DNA from: UBA5536 sp964592595
GTDB lineage: Bacteria; Bacteroidota; Bacteroidia; Bacteroidales; F082
DNA: 64,000 nt
Assembly: GCA_964592595.1 (NCBI GenBank)
Contig: CAZQFH010000001.1
Span: 72,004 to 136,003, forward strand
Reading direction: 5' to 3'
Shown here piece after piece: positions 37,716 through 46,069 of this stretch. The notes below the pieces were generated by a model. That model was not told the origin of the DNA. It made no database searches and worked only from the letters and a program-made list of their open reading frames with translations. Position 1 is the first letter of the stretch. Every line of letters begins with the position of its first letter. The translations under genes were made by a program, and so were the position numbers.

Positions 37716-38617
37716 GCAGGATGTTGAAATACCTATTTTTGGCTGCAAGCCTGCTGTTTGTGTGGCAGGCCAGTGCACAAACGGATCTGTTGTTTAGCCT
37801 TCACGGGATGAATCAAAAGGTTTTTAATCCAGCTGCAATGGACGACAACGGACGCGTCAATCTGGAGTTGATGGCCAGGCAGCAATGGATTGGCTTCCCG
37901 GATGCGCCTGCTGTGCAGTATCTTAGTGCAGATATGTTTATGGATGAGCAGCCTATGGGTCTCAAATTAAGCTTTCTGAATCAGACCGCTGGAAAAGAAA
38001 TCACCCGACAGTTGAGTCTGGCTTATGCTTATCAGGTAAGACTTTTGAATGAGCTCGATCTTCGTTTTGGCCTCGGTGCAGGTTTTTATCAACGTCAGGT
38101 GCTTTATTCGGAATTGATTTTTGACGAAGGTAACGAGCCACTTATAAAACCTGACGAGTCAATAATAAAACCTGATTTTTCTTTTGGTCTGGAGCTCTAT
38201 TGGAATGCCTTTACGCTTGGATTGGCTGCCAATCATATCACAACTCCCAATCGAAAAGCAACAATTTTCAAGATCCCATTACATAATCATTTTTACCTGA
38301 CGCATCAGTTGGTTCTCAACGAACAAAGCCGTTTGCTGTCAGAGATTTCCTGGCATCAGCAGGGACCGATAAACAGGATGCAATTGGGTGCTGTGATTGA
38401 AGCTGGTATTTTAGAAGCCGGACTCGCCTACAGGCATCAGGATGCTTTGATAATAAGAGCAGGTATTGCACTTTCGGAAACAATAAAGTTGCGGTATGCC
38501 TATGACTTAGGTATTTCAAAAATAGCGAATTACAACAGCGGCACGCATGAAATCAGCCTGCGGTTTGGTTTCCCCAAGAAGTCGGGAACATTTCTGTCGC
38601 CCAGATTTTTGGATTAG
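37712..38617 (+). CDS. PorP/SprF family type IX secretion membrane protein
   Basis: A 301-aa outer-membrane beta-barrel of the PorP/SprF family. It has a signal peptide (about 1-22, ending SAQ), the family start DLLFSLHGMNQKVFNPAAM, and RQQWIGFPDAP near residue 50. The family binds type B sorting domains and holds their cargo at the cell surface. Its ATG overlaps the stop of the OmpA-like gene. It closes a three-gene unit whose first member carries a type B sorting domain, which fits a dedicated cargo-anchor pair. Confidence 0.9.
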   Translation: MSRMLKYLFLAASLLFVWQASAQTDLLFSLHGMNQKVFNPAAMDDNGRVNLELMARQQWIGFPDAPAVQYLSADMFMDEQPMGLKLSFLNQTAGKEITRQLSLAYAYQVRLLNELDLRFGLGAGFYQRQVLYSELIFDEGNEPLIKPDESIIKPDFSFGLELYWNAFTLGLAANHITTPNRKATIFKIPLHNHFYLTHQLVLNEQSRLLSEISWHQQGPINRMQLGAVIEAGILEAGLAYRHQDALIIRAGIALSETIKLRYAYDLGISKIANYNSGTHEISLRFGFPKKSGTFLSPRFLD

Positions 38618-38641
38618 CACAACAAATTTAGCCTGGTTTAA

Positions 38642-40246
38642 TTACTTCTCGGTTGGATGAATCACCTCCGAAAACATATCTTTCTTTTCCAGTATTTCAA
38701 GTGCCTGCATTATAGTTTCATCCTGTTCGCTCACCACCTGATAATAGGCTTCCATATCCCAGATGTTTCGGGCTATCAAAGCTTTGATCTGCATCCGGAT
38801 GAAATCTTCTGAACGCTGGTATAAGGCGTCATCAAATTCCACCTTTTCTTCTTCGGCCATTGCCAGAAAATGGGTCATCATGGTTTCATCCACCTCGAAT
38901 CCTTTGACAAACTTTTCGGTGGTTCTGTAGGTTTTTTTTATTTCATCACGCTTTGCGTTAGAAAAATCAATGGTATAGCGATTGAAAACGCCTTTGCGAA
39001 TCAGATCGGAATAGTAAGTGGTTAAATGCAATGTGTCAACGGGCACAAAAATATCCGGCATGATGCCGCCTCCGCCAAAAACAGTTCTTTTGGCAGCAGT
39101 AAAATATTTGAGCGAATCGGGGAAATGGATGCTGTCGGCATTCACCAGTTCGCCCTTGCGCTGCCGTTCGATCAGATCCTTGAAATAGTTTTCGCTTCCC
39201 TCATCGTAAGGGCGTTGGATACTGCGGCCGCTTGGTGTAAAATAACGAGCTGCCGTAAGGCGTATCACTGCACCATCAGGAAGCTGAAAAGGCCTTTGAA
39301 CCAGACCTTTACCAAACGAACGACGGCCAATAACAATGCCGCGATCCCAATCCTGAACAGCACCCGAAACAATCTCACTGGCCGAAGCCGAGCCTTCATT
39401 GATCAACACAACCAACTTTCCTTTTTCAAAGCTTCCTTTGGTGGTTGCCGAAAAATCCTGACGAGGACTTTTTAAGCCTTCGGTATAAACAATCAGCTTG
39501 CCTTCGTCCAGAAATTCATCTGAAAGCTCAACGGCTACATTCAAAAACCCTCCCGAATTTCCTCTCAGGTCAAGGACTAAACTTTCCATACCGTCTTTGG
39601 TGAGTTCGGCCATGCTTTGATAAAATTCTTCCATCGAAGTTTTTGAAAAACGATTCAGTTTTATATAACCAACTTTTTTGTCAAGCATAAAAGCTGCATC
39701 AATACTGTTGATAGGAATTTTATCCCGGACAATGGTATAGTCAATCAATTCGGGCTGATAATTCCTGAGAATGCTCACATCAACCGTCGTACCTTTTTTG
39801 CCACGAAGCCTGTCCATCACATATTTATTGTTGATTTTTTTGCCGAAAGCTTCTTCCCCATCTATTTTCAAAATACGATCGCCGGCAAGTATGCCCAGTT
39901 TTTCGGAAGGGCCGCCTGGCACAGGAGCAACCACCAAAATGGTGTCGCGCAGCAACTGAAAGGTTACGCCAATGCCTTCAAAACTTCCTTCGAGTGGCTC
40001 GTTGGCCGCATCAATGTCATCTTTAGAGTAATAGGAAGAATGCGGATCCAGCTCTTTAAGCATCGAAACGATGGCATCTTCAACCAATTCGGGGGTATCT
40101 GTGCTGTCAACATAAAAATTATCGATATAAAACAGTGCCGCAGCAAATTTCTGGGTTGTTTCTTTCGGGTCGATTTTTCCCGGCTTTTGAGCCATGGCTG
40201 CAAAACCTGCGAGCAACAAGAAAAGGATCAGGGTTATATTCTTCAT
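38642..40246 (-). CDS. ctpA: S41 C-terminal processing peptidase with PDZ domain
   Basis: A 534-aa exported serine protease. I use the ATG at 40246, giving MKNITLILFLLLAGFAAMAQ as signal peptide; an ATG at 40255 is equally possible. An N-terminal helical region is followed by a PDZ domain (about 85-165, FEGIGVTF and GDRILKID) and the S41 core with the Ser288/Lys313 dyad (NEGSASASE and SFGKG). A C-terminal helical extension completes it. It likely processes periplasmic or cell-wall proteins. It converges with the T9SS operon 24 bases away. Confidence 0.92.
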   Translation of the reverse strand: MKNITLILFLLLAGFAAMAQKPGKIDPKETTQKFAAALFYIDNFYVDSTDTPELVEDAIVSMLKELDPHSSYYSKDDIDAANEPLEGSFEGIGVTFQLLRDTILVVAPVPGGPSEKLGILAGDRILKIDGEEAFGKKINNKYVMDRLRGKKGTTVDVSILRNYQPELIDYTIVRDKIPINSIDAAFMLDKKVGYIKLNRFSKTSMEEFYQSMAELTKDGMESLVLDLRGNSGGFLNVAVELSDEFLDEGKLIVYTEGLKSPRQDFSATTKGSFEKGKLVVLINEGSASASEIVSGAVQDWDRGIVIGRRSFGKGLVQRPFQLPDGAVIRLTAARYFTPSGRSIQRPYDEGSENYFKDLIERQRKGELVNADSIHFPDSLKYFTAAKRTVFGGGGIMPDIFVPVDTLHLTTYYSDLIRKGVFNRYTIDFSNAKRDEIKKTYRTTEKFVKGFEVDETMMTHFLAMAEEEKVEFDDALYQRSEDFIRMQIKALIARNIWDMEAYYQVVSEQDETIMQALEILEKKDMFSEVIHPTEK

Positions 40247-40318
40247 GCTTAACATCTTAAAATCAGTTTTAAACTTATTTGCTTGAGTTTTGTGAAACAC
40301 ACTTTCATGCAAAACACC

Positions 40319-40326
40319 CAAAAGTA
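40319..40326 (-). promoter_or_regulatory. -7 box of ctpA
   Basis: Minus-strand TACTTTTG matches TAnnTTTG and lies about 73 bases before the chosen ctpA start. No -33 box was found at standard spacing. Confidence 0.35.
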
Positions 40327-40429
40327 AACAATTATTGCCAGTTCAGGTTTTACAATCAGTTTATGGCCGTTAAAGTTTGTTAAGCTAAATGGACGTTTCC
40401 AGGGAAAAATTTAGTGTTTTTTGCTTTTA

Positions 40430-40468
40430 AAAAATAAAAAAAAGCACTTCCGATAAAAGAAGCGCTTT
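40430..40468 (-). terminator. terminator of the E1 dehydrogenase gene
   Basis: A 10-bp stem (40441-40450 with 40459-40468) around an 8-base loop. It is fully paired on the minus strand if one G-U is allowed, but has an A-C mismatch on the plus strand. The minus-strand RNA ends in a long U-rich tail from the A-rich run before 40440. It follows the E1 stop at 40492. Confidence 0.75.
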
Positions 40469-40491
40469 GTATATCATTTGATTTTAAGTCT

Positions 40492-42537
40492 TTAGAAATC
40501 CAGAATTTCCTTAGCCGCTGCATAGATTTTATCGGCATTGGGTAATATGGCTTTTTCCAGAATCCGATTAAAACCAACCGGAGTAAAAGTAGATCCAACA
40601 CGTTTTACCGGTGCATCAAGGTATTCAAAAGCTTCTTCGGCAACAATGGAAGCCAGCTCGCCACCAAATCCGGCAAAAACCTTTTCTTCATGCACAACCA
40701 GCACACGCGAAGTTTTCTTAACAGTTTCGATTATAGCTTCTTTATCCAAGGGAATCAGGCTGCGGATGTCGAGCACCTCGATTTCTTTGCCTGTTTCGTC
40801 GCTGATGCGATCAGCCACCTGAACGGCCATGTGCGTAGTGTTGCCATAAGTGATGATACTCAAATCGGAGCCACTGCGACGGATGCGTGCTTTGCCGAAA
40901 GGCACCTCAAAATCATCAGGCACTACGGTTTCGGCAACCGGATCATTATACAGTGCTTTTGGTTCCAGAAATACTGTTGGTCCCTGGCTGCGCAAGGCAG
41001 TGCGCAAAAGTCCTGCCGCATCATCGGCATATGAAGGATAAACGATACGCAAACCGGGGAAGGTAGCCAACGCTCCTTCGATGGTTTGAGAGTGATACAG
41101 GCCACCGCCGATATAACCACCAGATGCCAAACGAATTACAACATTAGGTGAAAAAGCACCATTGCTGCGCCAGTAATCATGCGAAGTTTCAACCAATTGT
41201 TCCATGGCAGGCCAGAAATAATCGGCAAATTCAGCGCCTTCAACAACGATACGAATCTTATCATTGTAGCGACTCATACCATTGGCCGTTCCCATAATAT
41301 AATCCTCGGCAATTGGCGCATTGAACACCCGCTCTTTGCCAAATTCCTGCTGCATGCCCTTGGTTACATTAAAGATACCGCCTTTGTCTTTGTTGGCAAC
41401 ATCCTGTCCCCAGATATAGGTATCGGGGTTTTTGCGGAATTCGTTCTTAAGGGTTTCATTCAAGGCCTGAATATACTTCAAAGAATCTCCTTTGGTTCCG
41501 TCGTGCAGACCTTTAGGATATTTTTCTGCTTTGTAAGCTTCGGGTAAAACAAAATCGAAAATGCTGTCCGGACTTGGATCAGCAGCTTTGATCACCTTTT
41601 TGTGTGCCGCAGAGATGGTCTTTTTGGCCTCTGTATCCAGTGCATTGAGTTCGTCTTCGGTAAATTTACCTGAATGAATCAGCTGCACCCTGAAGCGTGT
41701 CATCGGGTCGCTGTTACTTACGCAATGTCTTTCATTATCATCGCGATACAGCTCGTGACGATCAGAATTGGAGTGCGAATGAATACGAACACAATTGGCA
41801 TGAACGATTACCGGTTCGCCATACTTTTCGATATGTTCACGTGCTTCGAACATGGCATTCATCGAATTGAACACGTTTTTGCCATCGCAATAGATGATTT
41901 TCAGATTGCGTATGCCACGGTAATTTTCGGCTGCTCTGCGGTTTGCAGATTGATCTTTCTGCGGTACAGAAATTCCGTATTGGTTATCCTGAAAAACAAA
42001 AAGTACCGGTAGTTTTTCGTTTGAAGCACCATTGATGGCTTCAAAAACGTAACCCTCAGAGGTGGAGGATTCACCTTGTGAGCTGATGGCAATACCTTTG
42101 GCATCATAACGTTTTATGCCTCTGGCTGTTCCAACAGCATGAAGGGTATGATTTCCCGTGGCCGAGGAAACGTTTTGTATGTTCCATTCGGGTTTGGCAA
42201 AGTGATTCGACATATGACGACCACCACTGGCCGGATCATCGGCTTTGGAAAGACCATTCAGGATGATCTCCTCGGCTGTGAGCCCTGCCGAAATGGCTGT
42301 GAGCATATCACGATAATAAGGAAACAGGTAGTCGGTATCGCGGTTAAAAACCTGGCCAATAGCAAGTTGAATACCATCATGTCCGGCATAAGGAGCGTGA
42401 TACGACCAGCCAAGTGCCTGCTTGAGGTAATTAGGTGCTTTTTCATCGAGCTGACGGCCAAGGGTCATCAGACTATACCACCTTTTGAGGGTTTCCTTGT
42501 CCGTATTGTCTAAGGTAAATTTTCTTTTTTGTGTCAT
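40492..42537 (-). CDS. fused alpha/beta thiamine-dependent 2-oxoacid dehydrogenase E1
   Basis: A 681-aa decarboxylating E1 component with alpha and beta subunits in one chain. The alpha half (about 1-330) has the GRHMSNHFA region and the thiamine-diphosphate segment GESSTSEGYVFEAIN...NQYGIS. The beta half (about 345-681) is transketolase-like (PIAEDYIMG, FADYFWPAMEQ, ASGGYIGGG) with the C-terminal domain (LDIRSLIPLD, VHEEKVFAGFGGE). The ATG at 42537 is preferred over an upstream TTG. Homologues are usually called branched-chain or 2-oxoisovalerate dehydrogenase; the substrate is not certain. No E2 or E3 gene is adjacent. Confidence 0.9.
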   Translation of the reverse strand: MTQKRKFTLDNTDKETLKRWYSLMTLGRQLDEKAPNYLKQALGWSYHAPYAGHDGIQLAIGQVFNRDTDYLFPYYRDMLTAISAGLTAEEIILNGLSKADDPASGGRHMSNHFAKPEWNIQNVSSATGNHTLHAVGTARGIKRYDAKGIAISSQGESSTSEGYVFEAINGASNEKLPVLFVFQDNQYGISVPQKDQSANRRAAENYRGIRNLKIIYCDGKNVFNSMNAMFEAREHIEKYGEPVIVHANCVRIHSHSNSDRHELYRDDNERHCVSNSDPMTRFRVQLIHSGKFTEDELNALDTEAKKTISAAHKKVIKAADPSPDSIFDFVLPEAYKAEKYPKGLHDGTKGDSLKYIQALNETLKNEFRKNPDTYIWGQDVANKDKGGIFNVTKGMQQEFGKERVFNAPIAEDYIMGTANGMSRYNDKIRIVVEGAEFADYFWPAMEQLVETSHDYWRSNGAFSPNVVIRLASGGYIGGGLYHSQTIEGALATFPGLRIVYPSYADDAAGLLRTALRSQGPTVFLEPKALYNDPVAETVVPDDFEVPFGKARIRRSGSDLSIITYGNTTHMAVQVADRISDETGKEIEVLDIRSLIPLDKEAIIETVKKTSRVLVVHEEKVFAGFGGELASIVAEEAFEYLDAPVKRVGSTFTPVGFNRILEKAILPNADKIYAAAKEILDF

Positions 42538-42581
42538 TATCAAAATTTTGAGCTAAATAAGCTTTGTTTTTTCAGCATTTG

Positions 42582-42589
42582 CAAAATTA
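42582..42589 (-). promoter_or_regulatory. -7 box of the E1 gene
   Basis: Minus-strand TAATTTTG matches TAnnTTTG, 45 bases before the ATG. A -33 TTTG is not evident. Confidence 0.35.
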
Positions 42590-42851
42590 TAAAATTTGGC
42601 TAATTTTTAACTGTTCTAAATAACTTACTGTCTTTATTGCAATGCAAACGGTTGAACCGTATTTAACTTAACCAGCATAATCTATCAAAGAAGTAACAAG
42701 CATGAATGGAAAAGGGTTCAATACCTTATTATTTATAAGTGCTTTTTAATTCACTCAAAAAAAATTAATCCAAATGACGTATTATCTAAAACATATTTTG
42801 CAAAATCAATTTAAACCTTACTTCATTACTAAAAAAAAATCCGCATTTGTC

Positions 42852-42881
42852 TTGGATTTTGAAATATAATTGTTATGTTTG
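42852..42881 (+). promoter_or_regulatory. consensus promoter of peptide locus A
   Basis: TTG (42852-42854), 19 bases, then TATGTTTG (42874-42881). Both boxes and spacing fit the Bacteroidota TTTG-N19-TAnnTTTG promoter. It starts the leader shared with locus B. An inverted repeat AAAATCC/GGATTTT (42836-42842, 42854-42860) overlaps the -33 box and could be an operator. Confidence 0.7.
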
Positions 42882-42889
42882 TGACCAAC

Positions 42890-43132
42890 AACAAAGCATC
42901 ATTAACCAATGTATCTGACAATCAACATATTACCCCCCCCCCATTTTAACTCTGGTATTTTGCTTCGAATTCCAGTTACCGCATTTACTTAAGCCTTGGT
43001 TTTATGTGTTTTCATGGTTGGTTTTATGTTGTTGTCATTTTATACTTTATTGCACAACAAAATATATTTTTTGGTTGGGGAAAAATAAATTTGATCGAAT
43101 TGTGCCACTTTAGTAGTTTATTACTGAGGTGG
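42890..43132 (+). repeat. leader element, copy A (homologous to 57833-58162)
   Basis: An untranslated or briefly translated leader before the small peptide gene. It holds AACAAAGC (42890-42897), an ATG (42909), a run of ten C (42933-42942), and 108 bases later a 49-base core (43050-43098) identical at 43 positions to copy B. All six differences are silent in the frame reading CTTKYIFWLGKNKFDR. With ten C the upstream ATG frame ends at a TAA soon after the tract. With nine C it would run 67 residues into the core frame and stop at TAG after IVPL. Confidence 0.75.
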
Positions 43133-43182
43133 CCTATAATACATCAATTAAATCGAATTAATAAATTAAATACCAATATTTT

Positions 43183-43365
43183 ATGAATAAGTTAGTAGCA
43201 AGCATTTTGTTTTTATCCTTTCTATCGATTGGAATTCCAAAAATAACTAAAGCTGCCGCCGAACCATATGCAACAGTTATTCTGTGCGATACATATGTAA
43301 CAGTTTGTAATGACGAAGATATCACAGACTGGGTTGCATTATTATGTAATAAAAATGAAAATTAG
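43183..43365 (+). CDS. small secreted cysteine-containing peptide
   Basis: A 60-aa product. The first 26 residues are a Sec signal peptide (MNKLVASILFLSFLSIG, cleavage near TKAAA). The mature part is about 34 residues with three cysteines (35, 42, 55), acidic and polar. I do not recognise a family, and there is no double-glycine leader. It is the first gene after the shared leader and is separated from the GLPGLI genes by a hairpin, the position expected for a highly expressed peptide product. Whether it is a toxin, signal or modified peptide is unknown. Confidence 0.65.
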   Translation: MNKLVASILFLSFLSIGIPKITKAAAEPYATVILCDTYVTVCNDEDITDWVALLCNKNEN

Positions 43366-43379
43366 TTTGAATTAGTTTT

Positions 43380-43403
43380 AGCAGGGAGTTAATTCTCCCT
43401 GCT
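43380..43403 (+). terminator. intra-operon hairpin after the small peptide gene
   Basis: GCAGGGAG (43381-43388) pairs perfectly with CTCCCTGC (43395-43402) around TTAATT, with an extra A-T pair. Only a weak U-rich tail (TTAAATTTCTT) follows, so it could be a leaky terminator or an mRNA-stabilising 3' end that keeps the peptide message in excess over the GLPGLI genes. Confidence 0.65.
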
Positions 43404-43424
43404 TAAATTTCTTCAATATTTAAT

Positions 43425-44282
43425 ATGAAAATATTAATGATTATGAAAAAACACAATCTGTATAAAATCCAAATTTTGGTTATACTTTTTCAAATATTTC
43501 CCTATGCCGGCTTTAGTCAATTTTTCGATCACCCATGCAAGGTAATTGACACCACTTACCTCTATGTCGTTTATAATTTGAGGTGGAAGGAAGATACCAA
43601 CGATCTTCAAAATGTTAATAGTGAGGAAATGATTCTTTTTATAGGTAGAGAAAAGAGTAAGTTTATGAGTTATAATCAATATCGATTTAAGGAAGCCGGA
43701 CGAATAGCAGAACGGGAAGGTAAGCTTTCGGCATTTTTGAATGAAGAAACAATAAAAAGTTTTAATGCCAAGCTTACTTATCAAATTTACAAGAACTTCC
43801 CACAAGAAAGCTATACTTATACGAAAAGGATCATGCCTACAAATTTTGTTTATGAGGAGCCACTAAGCATTTATCAATGGGAATTTAGTGAACTTACTGA
43901 TACAATTGGAGAATATGTTGCACATTGTGCACTGACCGATTATGGAGGAAGGAAGTGGGTCGCATGGTACACTCCTGAAATACCTATCAATGAGGGACCA
44001 TATAAATTTAAGGGATTGCCTGGTCTTATCATCAAACTGCATGATGAACTTAATCATTATGTTTTTGAACTTAATCGAATAGAACGCCCTGAGGGAACAC
44101 ACTTAATTGAATATGAGGATAAGGACTGGATTAAAACTAACCGGGTTACCTTTTTACAAGCAGAAAGTAATTTCAGACATGATATTATTAGTCGAGTTAA
44201 AGATGCTGGTGGTAATAGCCAGACACAGCAAGTAGCAGCAAAAAACATGATGAAACGAAATAATCCCATTGAATTAGAGTGA
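43425..44282 (+). CDS. GLPGLI family protein 1
   Basis: An exported protein of the GLPGLI family (named after a motif; first noted as a paralogous set in Porphyromonas gingivalis). The signal peptide ends near GFSQ. The motif GLPGLI is at residues 197-202, preceded by WYTPEIPINEGPYKF. The body is beta-rich, starting with a VVYNLRWKEDT strand. The C terminus ends MMKRNNPIELE. The family's function is unknown. An in-frame ATG at 43443 (MKKHNLYK) may be the true start. It is the first of three tandem paralogues and the most divergent of them. Confidence 0.85.
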   Translation: MKILMIMKKHNLYKIQILVILFQIFPYAGFSQFFDHPCKVIDTTYLYVVYNLRWKEDTNDLQNVNSEEMILFIGREKSKFMSYNQYRFKEAGRIAEREGKLSAFLNEETIKSFNAKLTYQIYKNFPQESYTYTKRIMPTNFVYEEPLSIYQWEFSELTDTIGEYVAHCALTDYGGRKWVAWYTPEIPINEGPYKFKGLPGLIIKLHDELNHYVFELNRIERPEGTHLIEYEDKDWIKTNRVTFLQAESNFRHDIISRVKDAGGNSQTQQVAAKNMMKRNNPIELE

Positions 44283-44325
44283 TTTAAATTAAAGATGCTC
44301 AATTAACACTATATTTATTATTTTA

Positions 44326-45174
44326 ATGATCTCTTTTTTAAAACGTAAAATCATACTATCAATCAAATTGATTTGGTGCTTCTTTCTGACAGGAAATAGT
44401 TTAAATGCCCAATTTTTTAATGTACCATTTACAATTCTCGATTCCGCAACTATTAAAGTAACATATACCCTTAATTGGAAAGAGGATACAAATAACCTGA
44501 AACAGGAGAGAAGTGAAAAAATGATTTTACTTGCAGGAGAAGATAAAAGAATGTTTATGGGTAAAAATTTCTATGAGTTATATATTATTGGACGTAAAGC
44601 AGAAAGTGAGGGCAAACTACAGTCTTTTTTTGATAGAAACGAAATGCAGAACTACAGCACTCGTTTTTCATATCGCATTTTAAAGAACTACCCAAAAGGA
44701 TATTATACTTATTACGACAAAGTAATCCCTGATTATTTGCAATATTCTGAGTCATTTTCTGTTTTCAAATGGGAACTTTTGAATGAAACAGACAGTATTA
44801 GAGAATATCCGGTACAAAAAGCACGCTGTATTTATGGAGGACGTGAATGGATTGCCTGGTACACCAGCAGCATTCCAATAAATGATGGCCCATATAAGTT
44901 TCAAGGCTTGCCCGGACTTATTGTCAAAATTCATGATTCAAAAGAACATTACACTTTCGAACTTGATGAAATAGAAAGATACGAAGAGTATCTTTACGTT
45001 GAATTTGAAGACAGGGGATGGATAAACACAACTAGAGAAAATTTTCTCAAAGCAGAAAGAAGCCTAAAACTAGATATCGTAAATCGTGCAAAAGAAGCAG
45101 GAGCCAATACAGTTTCTCAGCAAAGGGCCTACCGGAATATGTTGAAGAAGAATAATCCGATAGAATTAGAGTAA
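44326..45174 (+). CDS. GLPGLI family protein 2
   Basis: A 282-aa tandem paralogue of the preceding gene. The signal peptide ends NSLNAQ and is followed by an aromatic start (FFNVPF) as in its neighbours. It contains YTLNWKEDTNNL, WIAWYTSSIPINDGPYKF, the GLPGLI motif and the C-terminal NMLKKNNPIELE. It is clearly closer to copy 3 than to copy 1, so two duplication steps are likely. It lies 43 bases after copy 1 and 56 before copy 3 on the same strand. Confidence 0.87.
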   Translation: MISFLKRKIILSIKLIWCFFLTGNSLNAQFFNVPFTILDSATIKVTYTLNWKEDTNNLKQERSEKMILLAGEDKRMFMGKNFYELYIIGRKAESEGKLQSFFDRNEMQNYSTRFSYRILKNYPKGYYTYYDKVIPDYLQYSESFSVFKWELLNETDSIREYPVQKARCIYGGREWIAWYTSSIPINDGPYKFQGLPGLIVKIHDSKEHYTFELDEIERYEEYLYVEFEDRGWINTTRENFLKAERSLKLDIVNRAKEAGANTVSQQRAYRNMLKKNNPIELE

Positions 45175-45230
45175 TTAAATAAGTGCTTTAAATAATTCAT
45201 TTATACATAAACATAACATACATTCAAAAA

Positions 45231-46058
45231 ATGAACCGCTCTGTTTTAATCCCTTTGCTTTGGTGTTTAATTCTGCTCGGAAGTAATTTGAAAGCACAGT
45301 ATTTCGATTATCCTTATCAGGTATTAGACAGCTTCAATCTTAAAATTACTTATATCATTGAATGGAAAGAGGACACCAATAATCTGGAACGCATCAGAAG
45401 CGAAAAAATGATTTTGATGGTTGGAAATGAGATAAGTAAGTTTATGAGTAAAAATTTTTACGAATATAAAGTCATCGGACGTGAGGCCGAGAGAGAAGGA
45501 CGATTGCAGGAATTTCGCGACAGAAATGAATACCAAAACTACCGAACCCGCTTTTCTTACCAAATATTAAAGAATTATCCCAAAGGAAGTTATTCTTACT
45601 ACAACAAAGTACTACCCGATTTCATGCAATATACAGAACCTTTTGAGGTATTTCAATGGGAGTTGTTGGACAAAACCGATAGTATAGGAGGTTATTCAGC
45701 TCAAAAAGCGCGTTGCAATTACGGCGGAAGAGAATGGATAGCCTGGTACACCAGCAACATACCAATTAATGATGGCCCCTACAAATTTCGGGGTTTACCC
45801 GGATTGATTATTAAAATGTATGATAAAAAAGAACACTATGTATTTGAATTGGATGCCATAGAACGCTATGATAAATACTTTGACATCGAATTAGAAGAAA
45901 GGGAGTGGATCAAAACTACAAGAGAAAAATATCTTAAAGCTGAACAGAATTTCAGACACGATATCATGAGCCGTGCAAAAGAAGCCGGGGCCAATGCAGT
46001 ATCACAGCAGAGAGCTTACCGGAATATGTTAAAGAAGAATAATCCGATAGAATTTTAA
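45231..46058 (+). CDS. GLPGLI family protein 3
   Basis: A 275-aa third tandem copy. The signal peptide ends LKAQ, and the mature start is YFDYPYQ. Shared blocks are IIEWKEDTNNL, WIAWYTSNIPINDGPYKF, GLPGLI and NMLKKNNPIEF, losing the final LE of the other copies. It is followed after only 11 bases by the TonB-receptor-like gene, so it is probably translated from the same transcript. No cysteine pairs or catalytic motif are apparent. Confidence 0.87.
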   Translation: MNRSVLIPLLWCLILLGSNLKAQYFDYPYQVLDSFNLKITYIIEWKEDTNNLERIRSEKMILMVGNEISKFMSKNFYEYKVIGREAEREGRLQEFRDRNEYQNYRTRFSYQILKNYPKGSYSYYNKVLPDFMQYTEPFEVFQWELLDKTDSIGGYSAQKARCNYGGREWIAWYTSNIPINDGPYKFRGLPGLIIKMYDKKEHYVFELDAIERYDKYFDIELEEREWIKTTREKYLKAEQNFRHDIMSRAKEAGANAVSQQRAYRNMLKKNNPIEF

Positions 46059-46069
46059 GCACTAACAAA

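Noticed and set aside
42836..42860. AAAATCC/GGATTTT inverted repeat as a terminator
   Set aside because: On the minus strand it has a T tail, but no minus-strand gene ends there. It overlaps the locus A -33 box and is more likely an operator or chance.
43004..43186. 60-residue plus-strand frame across the leader core
   Set aside because: It reads the core in a frame where the A/B differences are non-synonymous, and it overlaps the start of the secreted peptide gene. The other frame explains the conservation better.
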